DNA from: Cryomorphaceae bacterium
Lineage (GTDB): Bacteria > Bacteroidota > Bacteroidia > Flavobacteriales > Schleiferiaceae
Direction of reading: 5' to 3'
Assembly: GCA_002685435.1 (NCBI GenBank)
Contig: NYXD01000015.1
Coordinates: forward strand, 34,684 to 48,549
DNA length: 13,866 bases
In this document: positions 1 through 7,838 of the stretch, one piece after another
Position numbering within the stretch: position 1 is the stretch's first letter
Layout of the letters: each line of letters starts with the position of its first letter
Notes under the pieces: generated by a model
The model's input: only the letters and a program-made list of their open reading frames with translations
Database searches by the model: none
Told to the model about the DNA's origin: nothing
Translations under genes and position numbers: made by a program

Positions 1-495
1 AATCAGCTTGTTTTTAGCTCCATCTACCAGCACACAGATATTATGTCTAGCGCAATGTTAGAGTTTAGTTCAAATCCAAATGTAGGTGGAAGCGTTGCGG
101 ACAAAATTATTTTAGAGGGAGTTCATTCTATAATGCCAAATCAAACATTAAGACAAATTGCGCAAAACTTCATTTGGGCCGATTCTTTACTTTTTAATGG
201 CTCGCACTACAATGCCCTTACATTGTCCTTCGGTGCTCCTAAGAACATTCTTACAGCTACAGCATTGGACGAATCTACCGCGATTACTCAAAAGGAGCAT
301 ATTGTGCAAAGCGAATTTGGAAGAATTTTAAAAACTGATGAAGGTAAACCAGCAATGATTAGTTGTTTTAACTGGTCGGGTCAGCTTTTATGGTCGAAAG
401 CTACAACAGGGATTCTAACGCTTCCGGAACGCACATCGGGCATACTAGAAATTCATTATGCAACAGGGGAATTTGTCTTCATTAAGACAAATTAG
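1..495 (+). CDS. 3' part of a probable secreted protein with a T9SS-like C-terminal region
   Basis: The reading frame is open from base 1 to the TAG at 493-495, so this is the end of a longer gene. The internal ATG at 43 is not convincing as a start, because the 14 codons before it continue the frame without a stop. About 164 residues are visible and I do not recognise a catalytic family. The last 55 or so residues have the layout of a type IX secretion C-terminal sorting domain: a strand ending in NWSGQLLW, a strand with LPERTSGILEIHYATGEF, and a short basic end (FIKTN). That would mean export through the Bacteroidota T9SS and attachment to or release from the outer surface. The resemblance is by pattern only. 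The gene overlaps the convergent thioesterase gene by 14 bases. Confidence 0.6.
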   Translation, partial: NQLVFSSIYQHTDIMSSAMLEFSSNPNVGGSVADKIILEGVHSIMPNQTLRQIAQNFIWADSLLFNGSHYNALTLSFGAPKNILTATALDESTAITQKEHIVQSEFGRILKTDEGKPAMISCFNWSGQLLWSKATTGILTLPERTSGILEIHYATGEFVFIKTN

Positions 496-898
496 AAAAT
501 AACGAAGCGAGTTCCTCCGGACAGCTTTTCGGTTTAAATGTGATTTTATCTACGAACACGAGCACTACTTTACCTGAAACTAAAGTATCCCCTTTTTTAT
601 CTTTTAAGATGTGGTAAAATGATATCTTCCTTGTTGGAAATTCATTTATAGAGGTCTCTAATTGTACTTCTTCATCGTATTTTGCACCTCTTTTAAAATC
701 GATACTCATGTGAACCACAGGCAGCATCGTGCCGTCTGCTTCAAGCTGTGCGTACGAAACCCCCAGTCTTCGTAATAATTCGACGCGACCTACCTCAAAA
801 TATGCAGCGTAATTTCCATAATATACTACACCCATTTGATCCGTCTCAGAATACCTGGGTCGAAAGATATGTGTGTCTTTAATTTCTACATGTTTCAT
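482..898 (-). CDS. Acyl-CoA thioesterase, YbgC/FadM-like hotdog family
   Basis: This encodes a 138-residue cytoplasmic single-hotdog thioesterase predicted to hydrolyse acyl-CoA or related thioesters. The family signature lies near residues 16-36 (YSETDQMGVVYYGNY, then FEVGRVELLR), with Asp20 at the position of the catalytic aspartate of 4-hydroxybenzoyl-CoA/YbgC-type enzymes. The length is normal for the family. I chose the ATG at 898 because the protein then starts just before the first hotdog strand. An in-frame ATG at 1000 would add 34 residues of no family character reaching into the divergent control region. No clear Shine-Dalgarno sequence precedes the start. It is transcribed divergently from dnaA and converges with the preceding gene. 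The exact substrate cannot be read from the sequence. Confidence 0.9.
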   Translation of the reverse strand: MKHVEIKDTHIFRPRYSETDQMGVVYYGNYAAYFEVGRVELLRRLGVSYAQLEADGTMLPVVHMSIDFKRGAKYDEEVQLETSINEFPTRKISFYHILKDKKGDTLVSGKVVLVFVDKITFKPKSCPEELASLFSNLS

Positions 899-1023
899 AG
901 TCACTAAATTAGATCGCATAGTTTTGTTAACGCAGCGTAAACGAAGCTCGACATTGAGATTTTTGAACAATTCGGGAAACGCATGGTAATTTATACTCAA
1001 AAATTTTGGGCGTTTATACTAAG

Positions 1024-1032
1024 TGTTGATAA
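1024..1032 (-). promoter_or_regulatory. DnaA-box-like site TTATCAACA
   Basis: On the minus strand this reads TTATCAACA, one base away from the classical DnaA box TTATCCACA. It is the best match of the three sites in this region. Role inferred. Confidence 0.5.
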
Positions 1033-1066
1033 TCAATCTGTTACATCTCCCCTTAAGCAAAACTTT

Positions 1067-1075
1067 TTATTAACA
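1067..1075 (+). promoter_or_regulatory. DnaA-box-like site TTATTAACA
   Basis: This has two differences from TTATCCACA but shares the TTATnAACA pattern of its neighbours. It starts 43 bases after the start of the first site and sits in the AT-rich stretch. Role inferred. Confidence 0.4.
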
Positions 1076-1106
1076 CAATAGCAAATAAATTTTTTTCAAT
1101 CAGAAT

Positions 1107-1115
1107 TTATGAACA
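1107..1115 (+). promoter_or_regulatory. DnaA-box-like site TTATGAACA
   Basis: This is the third TTATnAACA site. It is in the same orientation as the second and starts 40 bases after it. It has two differences from the classical box. Role inferred from pattern and position. Confidence 0.38.
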
Positions 1116-1232
1116 CATTTGCTATGCAGTCAACAAGATGATTACACTCTTCGATTGCCGCCCGAAAAGTTTACTAATACACACAACACTATTCCAAGTT
1201 TGAACAGCCTTGGGATAAGAGAAATTTCGACC

Positions 1233-2666
1233 ATGGAGAAAAGCGTTAATGATGTCTGGAATGAAGCCTTGCAATTTATTCAAGACAACGTTGATGACCA
1301 GTGCTACAGCACCTGGTTTGAACCTATAAAACCAGTAAAACTTCAAACAAATATCATCACTGTTCAGGTACCTTCAAAGTTCTTTTACGAATACCTCGAG
1401 GAGCACTACATTCAACTGTTGAAAGCTGCTATTACCAAATCTTTAAGTCAAGATGCAAAATTAGTATACAGCATCGTGCTTGAAAACGCCTATGGCAATG
1501 CACAAGCTCCAACAATGAAGCTACCTAGTAGCGGTCGCAAAAAGCACCCTCGTCAAAGCGTTAATATGCCGATGAAGATTGGGAATGATAAGGAAATTAA
1601 AAATCCATTCGTCATACCGGGTTTGCAAAAACTGAATATTGATTCCCAATTGAATCCTAACTACAGCTTTGAGAACTTTATCGAAGGGGATTGCAATAGA
1701 CTAGCTAGATCTGCAGGCTATGCAGTTAGTAAAAACCCTGGTGGAACTTCGTTTAACCCACTCATGCTTTACGGAGGAGTAGGTTTAGGGAAAACCCATC
1801 TAGCCCATGCCATTGGGGTTGAAATTAAGGACAACTACCCAGAGAAAACTGTGCTCTATGTGAGTGCCGAAAAATTTACGCAGCAGTTTATTGATAGTAT
1901 CCGAAACAATACCAAAAACGATTTCGTTCATTTCTATCAAATGATTGACGTTCTAGTTATTGATGACGTTCAAAGTTTCTCTGGGAAGGAGAAGACACAA
2001 GACGTATTCTTTGAGATCTTTAACCACCTCCATCAAAATGGTAAGCAGATCATTTTAACATCAGATCGTGCACCAGTTGAGCTCCAGGGAATGGAACAAC
2101 GTCTATTAAGTCGCTTTAAGTGGGGCTTGAGTGCAGATCTTCAAAAGCCAGGTCTTGAGACGCGTGTTGCTATTTTAGGCAAGAAGCTTTACAACGATGG
2201 TATTGAGATTGAGCAAGATATTATTGAATACATCGCTTACTCGATAAACTCCAACATCAGAGAACTCGAAGGCGCTCTCATTAGCATACTTGCGCAAAGC
2301 AGCTTGAATAAAAAGCAGATTACCATTGAGCTCGTTAAATCCATGGTCGATAAATTCGTAAAAAGTACCACGCGTGAGATCTCAATCGATTTTATTCAGA
2401 AGGTGGTTTGCGATTATTTCGATATGCCACTAGAATTACTAAAATCAAAGACTCGTAAACGCGAGATTGTTCAAGCGAGACAGCTCAGCATGTATTTCTC
2501 AAAGCAGCTCACAAAAAATAGTCTTGCCAGTATCGGTCAACAGTGTGGAAATAAGGATCATGCTACTGTTCTTCATGCATGTAGAACAGTTAATAATTTG
2601 AAAGAAACGGATAAACGTTTTCGTACGTATGTTGACGATTTACAAAAACGTCTCACACTCGCTTAA
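1233..2666 (+). CDS. dnaA: Chromosomal replication initiator protein DnaA
   Basis: DnaA binds DnaA boxes at oriC, opens the duplex as an ATP-bound oligomer and loads the replicative helicase. The protein is 477 residues, normal for Bacteroidota. Domain I is at the start (VWNEALQFI, then STWFEPI), followed by a linker with basic patches to about residue 130. The AAA+ domain has Walker A GGVGLGKTH (181-189), Walker B with Asp244-Asp245, sensor 1 at Thr276, the arginine-finger box LLSRFKWG and a sensor 2 helix with NIRELEGAL. Domain IV carries the DNA-binding signature KDHATVLHAC, with Asp442. The usual GGRDH there reads GNKDH, so the second glycine is Asn. The ATG at 1233 is chosen because domain I begins right after it. 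An ATG at 1119 would add 38 atypical residues. An intrinsic terminator follows. Confidence 0.98.
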   Translation: MEKSVNDVWNEALQFIQDNVDDQCYSTWFEPIKPVKLQTNIITVQVPSKFFYEYLEEHYIQLLKAAITKSLSQDAKLVYSIVLENAYGNAQAPTMKLPSSGRKKHPRQSVNMPMKIGNDKEIKNPFVIPGLQKLNIDSQLNPNYSFENFIEGDCNRLARSAGYAVSKNPGGTSFNPLMLYGGVGLGKTHLAHAIGVEIKDNYPEKTVLYVSAEKFTQQFIDSIRNNTKNDFVHFYQMIDVLVIDDVQSFSGKEKTQDVFFEIFNHLHQNGKQIILTSDRAPVELQGMEQRLLSRFKWGLSADLQKPGLETRVAILGKKLYNDGIEIEQDIIEYIAYSINSNIRELEGALISILAQSSLNKKQITIELVKSMVDKFVKSTTREISIDFIQKVVCDYFDMPLELLKSKTRKREIVQARQLSMYFSKQLTKNSLASIGQQCGNKDHATVLHACRTVNNLKETDKRFRTYVDDLQKRLTLA

Positions 2667-2690
2667 AAAAACAGTTTAACGAATGTTTTA

Positions 2691-2720
2691 GAGTCAGTAT
2701 CTTAGGGTACTGACTTTTTT
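2691..2720 (+). terminator. Intrinsic terminator after dnaA
   Basis: AGTCAGTA (2692-2699) pairs perfectly with TACTGACT (2708-2715) around an 8-base loop, with a possible G-T pair extending the base, and a six-T run ends at 2720. It lies 25 bases after the dnaA stop and only 4 bases before the ATG of the next gene. Confidence 0.85.
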
Positions 2721-2724
2721 ATTT

Positions 2725-3168
2725 ATGAAAATTCTCATGGTTTGTTTGGGCAATATATGCCGATCCCCCCTCGCTCAGGGCATAATGGAAAACTATGCGC
2801 CTAACGATTGGCACATAGATTCCGCTGGTACCTCGGGTTGGCATGCTTCTGAACGCCCGGATACAAGGAGTATTTTGATTGCTAAAGAGCGCGGAATTAC
2901 GATCGACCAGCAACGTTCTCGTCAAGTGACAGTAGAAGATTTCGAAGTTTTTGATATCATCTTTGCAATGGACAGTTCTAACCATTCGAATCTAATTCAA
3001 CGGGCTCCTGATGAATCAGCTAAAAATAAAGTCCGGCTTTTATTAAATGAGGCCTATCCCGGTGAAAATCGCCAAGTACCTGACCCCTACACTGGAGGAC
3101 AAGAAGGCTTTTCTCACGTTTACGAGCTTCTCGAAGAAGCTATTCAATCTTTTTTAAGAGCGCACTAA
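2725..3168 (+). CDS. Low-molecular-weight protein tyrosine phosphatase
   Basis: This 147-residue cytoplasmic enzyme is predicted to dephosphorylate phosphotyrosine through a cysteinyl-phosphate intermediate. The P-loop is CLGNICRSP, with nucleophile Cys7 and phosphate-binding Arg13 (C-x5-R-S). The general-acid loop is PDPY with Asp120. Length and motif spacing are typical of the family. The ATG at 2725 is fixed by the family's N-terminal strand MKILMVC; the next Met would remove it. The start lies 4 bases after the T-run of the dnaA terminator, so there is no room for a normal ribosome binding site outside the hairpin. The stop codon shares its last A with the next gene's ATG (TAATG). The physiological substrate is not evident. 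Relatives act on tyrosine kinases of polysaccharide export or on arginine phosphate, but nothing nearby supports either. Confidence 0.95.
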   Translation: MKILMVCLGNICRSPLAQGIMENYAPNDWHIDSAGTSGWHASERPDTRSILIAKERGITIDQQRSRQVTVEDFEVFDIIFAMDSSNHSNLIQRAPDESAKNKVRLLLNEAYPGENRQVPDPYTGGQEGFSHVYELLEEAIQSFLRAH

Positions 3169-3863
3169 TGGCTGCTATATACTTACTTCCAAACACACTA
3201 GGGCAGGATAATTTTGATACAATTCTACCAAAAGATGTAGTGGCTATTGTGAATAGTCTGACCTACTTTATTGTTGAAAATGAAAAAACTGCTCGTGCAT
3301 ACATTAAGCGTTTATTGCCTGATAAAAACCAGCGTGAGTTGAGACTCGAGATTCTCGATAAGCAGACTGATCCTCTAGATTTACCTGGATTTTTAGATCC
3401 TATTAAAAATGGACATTCCATTGGAATTCTGTCCGAGGCAGGAGTACCTTGTGTCGCCGACCCTGGTGCAACGATTGTTAGTATCGCACATCGTAAAGGA
3501 ATTGAGGTTCGTCCATGTGTAGGCCCTTCTTCGATTCTCTTAGCGCTAATGGCGAGTGGATTTAATGGGCAACAATTTGCCTTCAGAGGCTATTTGCCGC
3601 ACGATCGACCTATTCGCAAGAGAGTGTACCAAGCCATGCAAAAGGATATACGAGACGGCATTACACAGATCTTCATGGAAACACCCTATCGCAATGGGAA
3701 ACTATTGGAAGAGTTGATGAATACCCTGCATCCGGAAACGAAGCTTTGTATTGCTGTAGATATTACTTTAGATAGTGAGTATATTAAAACTCAAACGGTC
3801 GCGAAATGGAGTTTAGAACATCCTGATCTGCATAAACGCCCCGCGATTTTTTTGATAGACTAA
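3168..3863 (+). CDS. SAM-dependent methyltransferase of the RsmI/tetrapyrrole methylase family
   Basis: The product is 231 residues and resembles RsmI, the 16S rRNA 2'-O-methyltransferase acting on C1402. Family blocks are in order: a glycine-rich block at residues 87-98 (ILSEAGVPCVAD), then PG; VGPSSILLALMASGF for the SAM pocket; FRGYLP; and IFMETPYRN near the dimer region. The core block differs from typical RsmI, which has SDAGTP where this protein has SEAGVP (89-94), and the protein is shorter than RsmI (roughly 280 residues). Many Bacteroidota have a paralogue of this kind besides true RsmI, so the rRNA target is uncertain. It overlaps the phosphatase stop by one base and is followed 6 bases later by the RSH gene, so the three are probably cotranscribed. 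Confidence 0.88.
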   Translation: MAAIYLLPNTLGQDNFDTILPKDVVAIVNSLTYFIVENEKTARAYIKRLLPDKNQRELRLEILDKQTDPLDLPGFLDPIKNGHSIGILSEAGVPCVADPGATIVSIAHRKGIEVRPCVGPSSILLALMASGFNGQQFAFRGYLPHDRPIRKRVYQAMQKDIRDGITQIFMETPYRNGKLLEELMNTLHPETKLCIAVDITLDSEYIKTQTVAKWSLEHPDLHKRPAIFLID

Positions 3864-3869
3864 GTCGAT

Positions 3870-6086
3870 ATGACTACCAACGAGGATAAGGACAATAAAC
3901 TAGTAGAAAGTGTATTCAACGATCTGTTGAACAGTATTGAATACAAGACCGATGAGGCCGATCAAAAGTTGATAAGGCGTGCATTCTCATTGGCTAAAGA
4001 TGCGCATAAAGGCGTTCATCGTAAAAGCGGAGAGCCTTACATCACACATCCTATTTCGGTTGCACAGATAGTCGCAACTGAAATTGGTCTAGGCCCGACA
4101 AGTATAGCCACTGCATTAATGCACGATGTAGTCGAAGATTCGGACTATACACTCGTGGATATCGAAGGTATGTTTAGTCCGAGCATTGCAAGACTCATTG
4201 ACGGCCTTACTAAAATCTCAGGTGTAGTCAGTATGGAAAGTAGCATGCAGCTTGAGAATTACAGGAAGATGTTGCTTACCATATCTGATGATGTAAGGGT
4301 AATTTTAATCAAGCTAGCAGACCGACTGCATAACATGCGTACGATGTCTGGCATGCCCGCTCATAAGCAACTAAAAATAGCATCGGAAACACTATTTATT
4401 TATGCGCCACTGGCCCATAGATTAGGGTTGTTTAGTATTAAGACAGAATTAGAGGATATTTCTTTAAAGTACACAGAACCCGAGATTTTTGACGATATCA
4501 ATAATCGAATGGAACGTTTACAGCGTGAGGATTTTTCGTATCTAAATAAATTCGAGAGTAAGGTATTCGCAGAACTTTCTCAAGCGAACTTAACGTTCGA
4601 AATAAAGAAGCGAACAAAGAGCATCTATTCCATACGACGAAAAATGAAAAATCAGAACGTCAGCTTTGAACAGGTGTATGATAAATATGCGATTCGCATC
4701 ATTCTTGAGGCCAAAAATGATAAAGAAAAGGCCACATGTTGGCAGGCATACTCCATAGTAACGGAGAATTTTAGCCCCAACCCTGCTCGTTTACGTGACT
4801 GGATCAGCTCCCCTAAAAGTAACGGGTATGAATCGTTACACACCACCGTAATGGGTCCAGATGGACACTGGATCGAGGTTCAGATAAGGACGAGGCGAAT
4901 GGATGACATTGCTGAGAACGGCTTCGCAGCGCATTGGAAATACAAAGAAGATAGCTCTGGAAGTAACCAATTAGATCGTTGGCTCCTGCGCATACGTGAA
5001 TTTCTCGATGATCCTGAAAACGATAGCGAGGATTTTATCGATAACTTTAAGATGAATCTTTTTTCATCTGAAATTTTCGTGTTCACACCCAAAGGTGAAA
5101 TGCTTACTCTTCCGAAGGGAGCAACTGCATTGGATTTTGCTTTTGATATACACACGGAGGTGGGTGCACATTGTCTGGGCACAAAAGTGAATGGAAAACT
5201 TATTCCTTTAAGCACTCCTCTTAAATCTGGTGATCAAATAGAGGTTTTGACTTCTGTAAAGCAAGAGCCTAAAGAAGATTGGTTAAGCTTTGTAAAAACC
5301 AGTAAAGCGAAACAACGCATTAAGCAAAGTTTAAAGAAAGAAAAGCAGTTGATCACAGGTCAGGGTCAATTTATTCTTGAACGCAAACTGAAAGTTCTCA
5401 AACTAAAAGCAACCCACAGTAACATTCATAAACTGGTCAATTTCTTTGGCTTAAAGAATCCTGAGGAATTATACTATAAAGTAGGTCTTGGTGTTATCGA
5501 TAACGGTAAACTGCGAGAATATGCGCGGGAAACTTCCGGTCTAGTTAACTATTTTAAGCAACGCATAGTCAAGAGCAACTATGCTAAGACCAAACTAGGT
5601 ACTAAAACAGGGAAAACATCCTCCGATCATTTAATGCTTGTCTTTGATACAGATGAGCATGAAATGGACTATACGCTTGCAAAATGTTGCAATCCGTTAC
5701 CGGGGGACAGAGTTTTTGGTTTTGTAACTACCGCTGATGGTTTGAAGGTGCATAGAGATGACTGTCCGAATGCAGTTTTACTCCAAAGTAGATTTGCAAA
5801 TAGAACATTAAAAGCGAAATGGATAGATCGTAAAGGTGCATTTTCAACCATTAATTTGCTCATCAACGGAATGGATCGAATTGGTATAGTAAACGACGTT
5901 ACAAAAGTGGTTTCTAACGATCTCAATATTAACATTAAGGCCATCTCTTTCAGCGTTGACGACGGGTTATTCACAGGTAAGTTAACCATCGAAGTCGCGG
6001 ATAAATTGGGGTTAACGGACACTATTAACAATATCAAGAATTTAGAAGGGATTAGTAGTGTCTCTCGTGTAGGTAAATTCAATTGA
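3870..6086 (+). CDS. rsh: Bifunctional (p)ppGpp synthetase/hydrolase (RelA/SpoT homologue, RSH)
   Basis: This is a 738-residue long-form RSH enzyme that makes and degrades the stringent-response alarmones. The N-terminal HD hydrolase domain has His60, His85-Asp86, Glu89-Asp90 and Asp151 (in [10 protein letters not shown]), so hydrolysis looks intact. The synthetase domain has Asp271 (YDKYAIRII), GYESLHT at 319-325 and Glu336 in IEVQIRT, so synthesis also looks intact. The TGS domain covers about 401-461. After a helical region comes the zinc-finger-type domain with Cys606-Cys607, His628 and Cys632, then a C-terminal ACT domain at about 660-735. Both activities appear present in one protein, as in bacteria with a single long RSH. 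It sits 6 bases after the methyltransferase and 28 bases before a Fur-family gene. Confidence 0.97.
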   Translation: MTTNEDKDNKLVESVFNDLLNSIEYKTDEADQKLIRRAFSLAKDAHKGVHRKSGEPYITHPISVAQIVATEIGLGPTSIATALMHDVVEDSDYTLVDIEGMFSPSIARLIDGLTKISGVVSMESSMQLENYRKMLLTISDDVRVILIKLADRLHNMRTMSGMPAHKQLKIASETLFIYAPLAHRLGLFSIKTELEDISLKYTEPEIFDDINNRMERLQREDFSYLNKFESKVFAELSQANLTFEIKKRTKSIYSIRRKMKNQNVSFEQVYDKYAIRIILEAKNDKEKATCWQAYSIVTENFSPNPARLRDWISSPKSNGYESLHTTVMGPDGHWIEVQIRTRRMDDIAENGFAAHWKYKEDSSGSNQLDRWLLRIREFLDDPENDSEDFIDNFKMNLFSSEIFVFTPKGEMLTLPKGATALDFAFDIHTEVGAHCLGTKVNGKLIPLSTPLKSGDQIEVLTSVKQEPKEDWLSFVKTSKAKQRIKQSLKKEKQLITGQGQFILERKLKVLKLKATHSNIHKLVNFFGLKNPEELYYKVGLGVIDNGKLREYARETSGLVNYFKQRIVKSNYAKTKLGTKTGKTSSDHLMLVFDTDEHEMDYTLAKCCNPLPGDRVFGFVTTADGLKVHRDDCPNAVLLQSRFANRTLKAKWIDRKGAFSTINLLINGMDRIGIVNDVTKVVSNDLNINIKAISFSVDDGLFTGKLTIEVADKLGLTDTINNIKNLEGISSVSRVGKFN

Positions 6087-6114
6087 TACAACGTACTTTA
6101 GCGTTTTACTTTTC

Positions 6115-6564
6115 ATGAGTACACAAGAAGCATACAATAAGGTAAAGGACGTATTTGGCCGCTATTTGGAAGAGCATAATCAACGCAAAACTCCAGAGCG
6201 GTTCGCTATTTTAAAGGAGATCTACGAAAATGACGACCACTTTGATGTGGAAACCCTGTACCTGAGTATGAAAAATAAGAACTATCGGGTTTCACGAGCA
6301 ACCTTATACAATACCATAGAGTTGCTTCTAACTTGTGGATTGGTGAGTAAGCACCAGTTTGGTCAGAATCAAAGTTTTTATGAGAAGTCCTATTTCAATA
6401 AACAACATGATCATGTCATCTTAACGGATACCGGTGAGGTTTTCGAATTTTGTGATCCACGCATTCAAAATATCAAACAAACAATCGAAGAAATTTTTGG
6501 GGTAGAAGTAGAAAGCCACAGTCTTTACTTCTATGCTAAAAGAAAAGATTCGAGCAACAAATAA
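6115..6564 (+). CDS. Fur-family metal-dependent transcriptional regulator
   Basis: This 149-residue dimeric repressor has a winged-helix DNA-binding domain (recognition helix region [12 protein letters not shown], about 60-71) and a C-terminal metal-binding dimerisation domain. Candidate metal ligands by alignment to Fur are His42, Glu90, His98, His100, Glu111 and His135. The usual structural-zinc CxxC after the HxH motif is absent: the residues there are LTDTG, and Cys113 is the only cysteine in the segment (EFCDP). It probably lacks the structural Zn(Cys4) site or replaces it. Fur, Zur and PerR cannot be separated safely by sequence alone; Fur is the default. It starts 28 bases after the RSH stop and ends 2 bases before the purA ATG, so it probably belongs to the same transcription unit. 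Confidence 0.93.
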   Translation: MSTQEAYNKVKDVFGRYLEEHNQRKTPERFAILKEIYENDDHFDVETLYLSMKNKNYRVSRATLYNTIELLLTCGLVSKHQFGQNQSFYEKSYFNKQHDHVILTDTGEVFEFCDPRIQNIKQTIEEIFGVEVESHSLYFYAKRKDSSNK

Positions 6565-6566
6565 TT

Positions 6567-7838
6567 ATGGCAGTAGATGTGCTTTTAGGTCTCCAATGGG
6601 GAGATGAAGGGAAAGGGAAAATAGTCGATGTATTGACACGTAAGTACAATATTATCGCTCGCTTTCAAGGTGGGCCCAACGCAGGACACACTTTAGAATT
6701 TGAAGGCAAAAAGCACGTTTTACATACCATTCCCTCTGGAGTTTTTCACGAGAATGTGATGAATGTTGTTGGCAATGGTGTAGTCATTGACCCTGTGATT
6801 TTTAAAGTGGAATTAGACAAGCTTATTGACCAGGAACCACATGTATTGAGTAGATTAAAAATTAGTCGCAAAGCGCACTTGATTTTACCTACTCATCGCT
6901 TGTTAGATGCAGCGAGTGAAGCCGCAAAGGGTAAAAAGAAAATCGGTTCAACGTTAAAAGGTATTGGACCGACCTATATGGACAAAACAGGACGTAACGG
7001 TCTACGCGTTGGAGATATTCAGTTGGATAACTTTAGTGATTTATACAACGCATTAGTTGCTAAACACAAGCAGTTACTTACTGGGTATGAAGGATTTGAA
7101 TATGATTTAGCATCCCTTGAAGCAGACTGGTTTGCGGCAGTAGAATACCTACGATCGCTCGATATTATCGACAGTGAACCCTATTTCCACGACGCTATAG
7201 CAGAAGGTCAAACCATACTGGCAGAAGGAGCGCAAGGAACGTTGCTCGATATTGATTTTGGCACCTACCCTTTTGTTACCTCTTCAAACACAACTTGTGC
7301 AGGAGCTTGCACCGGTATGGGTATTGCCCCTAATAAGATCAGCAACGTCTACGGAATATTCAAAGCGTATTGTACTAGAGTCGGCTCCGGTCCTTTCCCG
7401 ACAGAATTGTTTGAAGAAGTAGGAGCCACTATCCAGAAGAACGGTCACGAGTTTGGTGCAACAACGGGGCGTCCCAGAAGATGTGGTTGGTTAGATTTAC
7501 CTGCATTGAAATACGCAATCAACGTTAATGGCGTTACAGAGTTAATGATGATGAAAGGTGACGTTTTAAGTGGAATAGGTCCTATTAAAGTTTGTACTGC
7601 GTATAAGTACAAAGGAAAGGTTGTAAAACACTTGCCATACAAGTTGCAAGAAGATTTAATAGAACCAATTTTTACAGAATTGCCCGGTTGGGATGAGGAT
7701 CTAATGCAAATGACGTCTGAAGATGTCTTCCCGCAAAGCTTTAGAGACTACATTTCATTTATCGAAGCGGAAGTCGGAGTCCCAATTACCCTAGTAAGCG
7801 TAGGTCCGGATCGTGCGCAGACTATAATTAGAAACTAA
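6567..7838 (+). CDS. purA: Adenylosuccinate synthetase PurA
   Basis: PurA catalyses the GTP-dependent condensation of IMP with aspartate, the first committed step to AMP, in the cytoplasm. The protein is 423 residues, normal for the family. The N-terminal QWGDEGKGK holds the catalytic Asp13 and the P-loop-like GTP site, and GPNAGHT holds His43. The IMP-binding GIGPTY starts at residue 132, QGTLLDID at 223, and RRCGWLDL lies further on. No key residue seems missing. The start is the canonical family start, 2 bases after the preceding stop. Its stop codon shares an A with the ATG of the OstA-like gene (TAATG). PurA from other bacteria is inhibited by (p)ppGpp, which makes its position downstream of the RSH gene notable. 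Confidence 0.98.
   Translation: MAVDVLLGLQWGDEGKGKIVDVLTRKYNIIARFQGGPNAGHTLEFEGKKHVLHTIPSGVFHENVMNVVGNGVVIDPVIFKVELDKLIDQEPHVLSRLKISRKAHLILPTHRLLDAASEAAKGKKKIGSTLKGIGPTYMDKTGRNGLRVGDIQLDNFSDLYNALVAKHKQLLTGYEGFEYDLASLEADWFAAVEYLRSLDIIDSEPYFHDAIAEGQTILAEGAQGTLLDIDFGTYPFVTSSNTTCAGACTGMGIAPNKISNVYGIFKAYCTRVGSGPFPTELFEEVGATIQKNGHEFGATTGRPRRCGWLDLPALKYAINVNGVTELMMMKGDVLSGIGPIKVCTAYKYKGKVVKHLPYKLQEDLIEPIFTELPGWDEDLMQMTSEDVFPQSFRDYISFIEAEVGVPITLVSVGPDRAQTIIRN

Larger units (their letters stand above)
899..1232. promoter_or_regulatory. Divergent control region upstream of dnaA, possible origin or DnaA autoregulatory region
   Basis: This 334-base stretch has no convincing gene. The in-frame open extensions from dnaA (from 1119) and the thioesterase (to 1000) carry no family sequence. 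It is AT-rich, most strongly at 1061-1120, and carries three TTATnAACA sites at 1024-1032 (minus), 1067-1075 (plus) and 1107-1115 (plus). A weaker relative, TTTTGAACA, lies at 961-969. DnaA boxes in front of dnaA are known to autoregulate the gene in many bacteria and often mark oriC. Three boxes plus an AT-rich stretch fit either role. No perfect TAnnTTTG promoter box is present; the nearest is CAAGTTTG at 1195-1202. Confidence 0.5.

Noticed and set aside
899..1000. 34-residue N-terminal extension of the thioesterase
   Set aside because: The family starts just before the first hotdog strand, and the extra residues show no family similarity.
1170..1202. Candidate dnaA promoter: TTTA at 1170-1173, 21 bases, CAAGTTTG at 1195-1202
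   Set aside because: Both boxes deviate from TTG/TAnnTTTG. The spacing and a leader of about 25 bases are plausible, but this is too weak to call.
1119..1232. Upstream ATG giving DnaA a 38-residue N-terminal extension
   Set aside because: The extension has no DnaA-like sequence, domain I starts right after the Met at 1233, and the extension would cover the putative control region.
2719..2985. 88-codon minus strand frame opposite the phosphatase
   Set aside because: A shadow frame of a clearly coding gene, with no recognisable protein features.
6094..6101. TACTTTAG as a -7 box before the Fur gene
   Set aside because: One mismatch to TAnnTTTG and no -33 element; the 28-base gap is more simply explained by cotranscription with the RSH gene.
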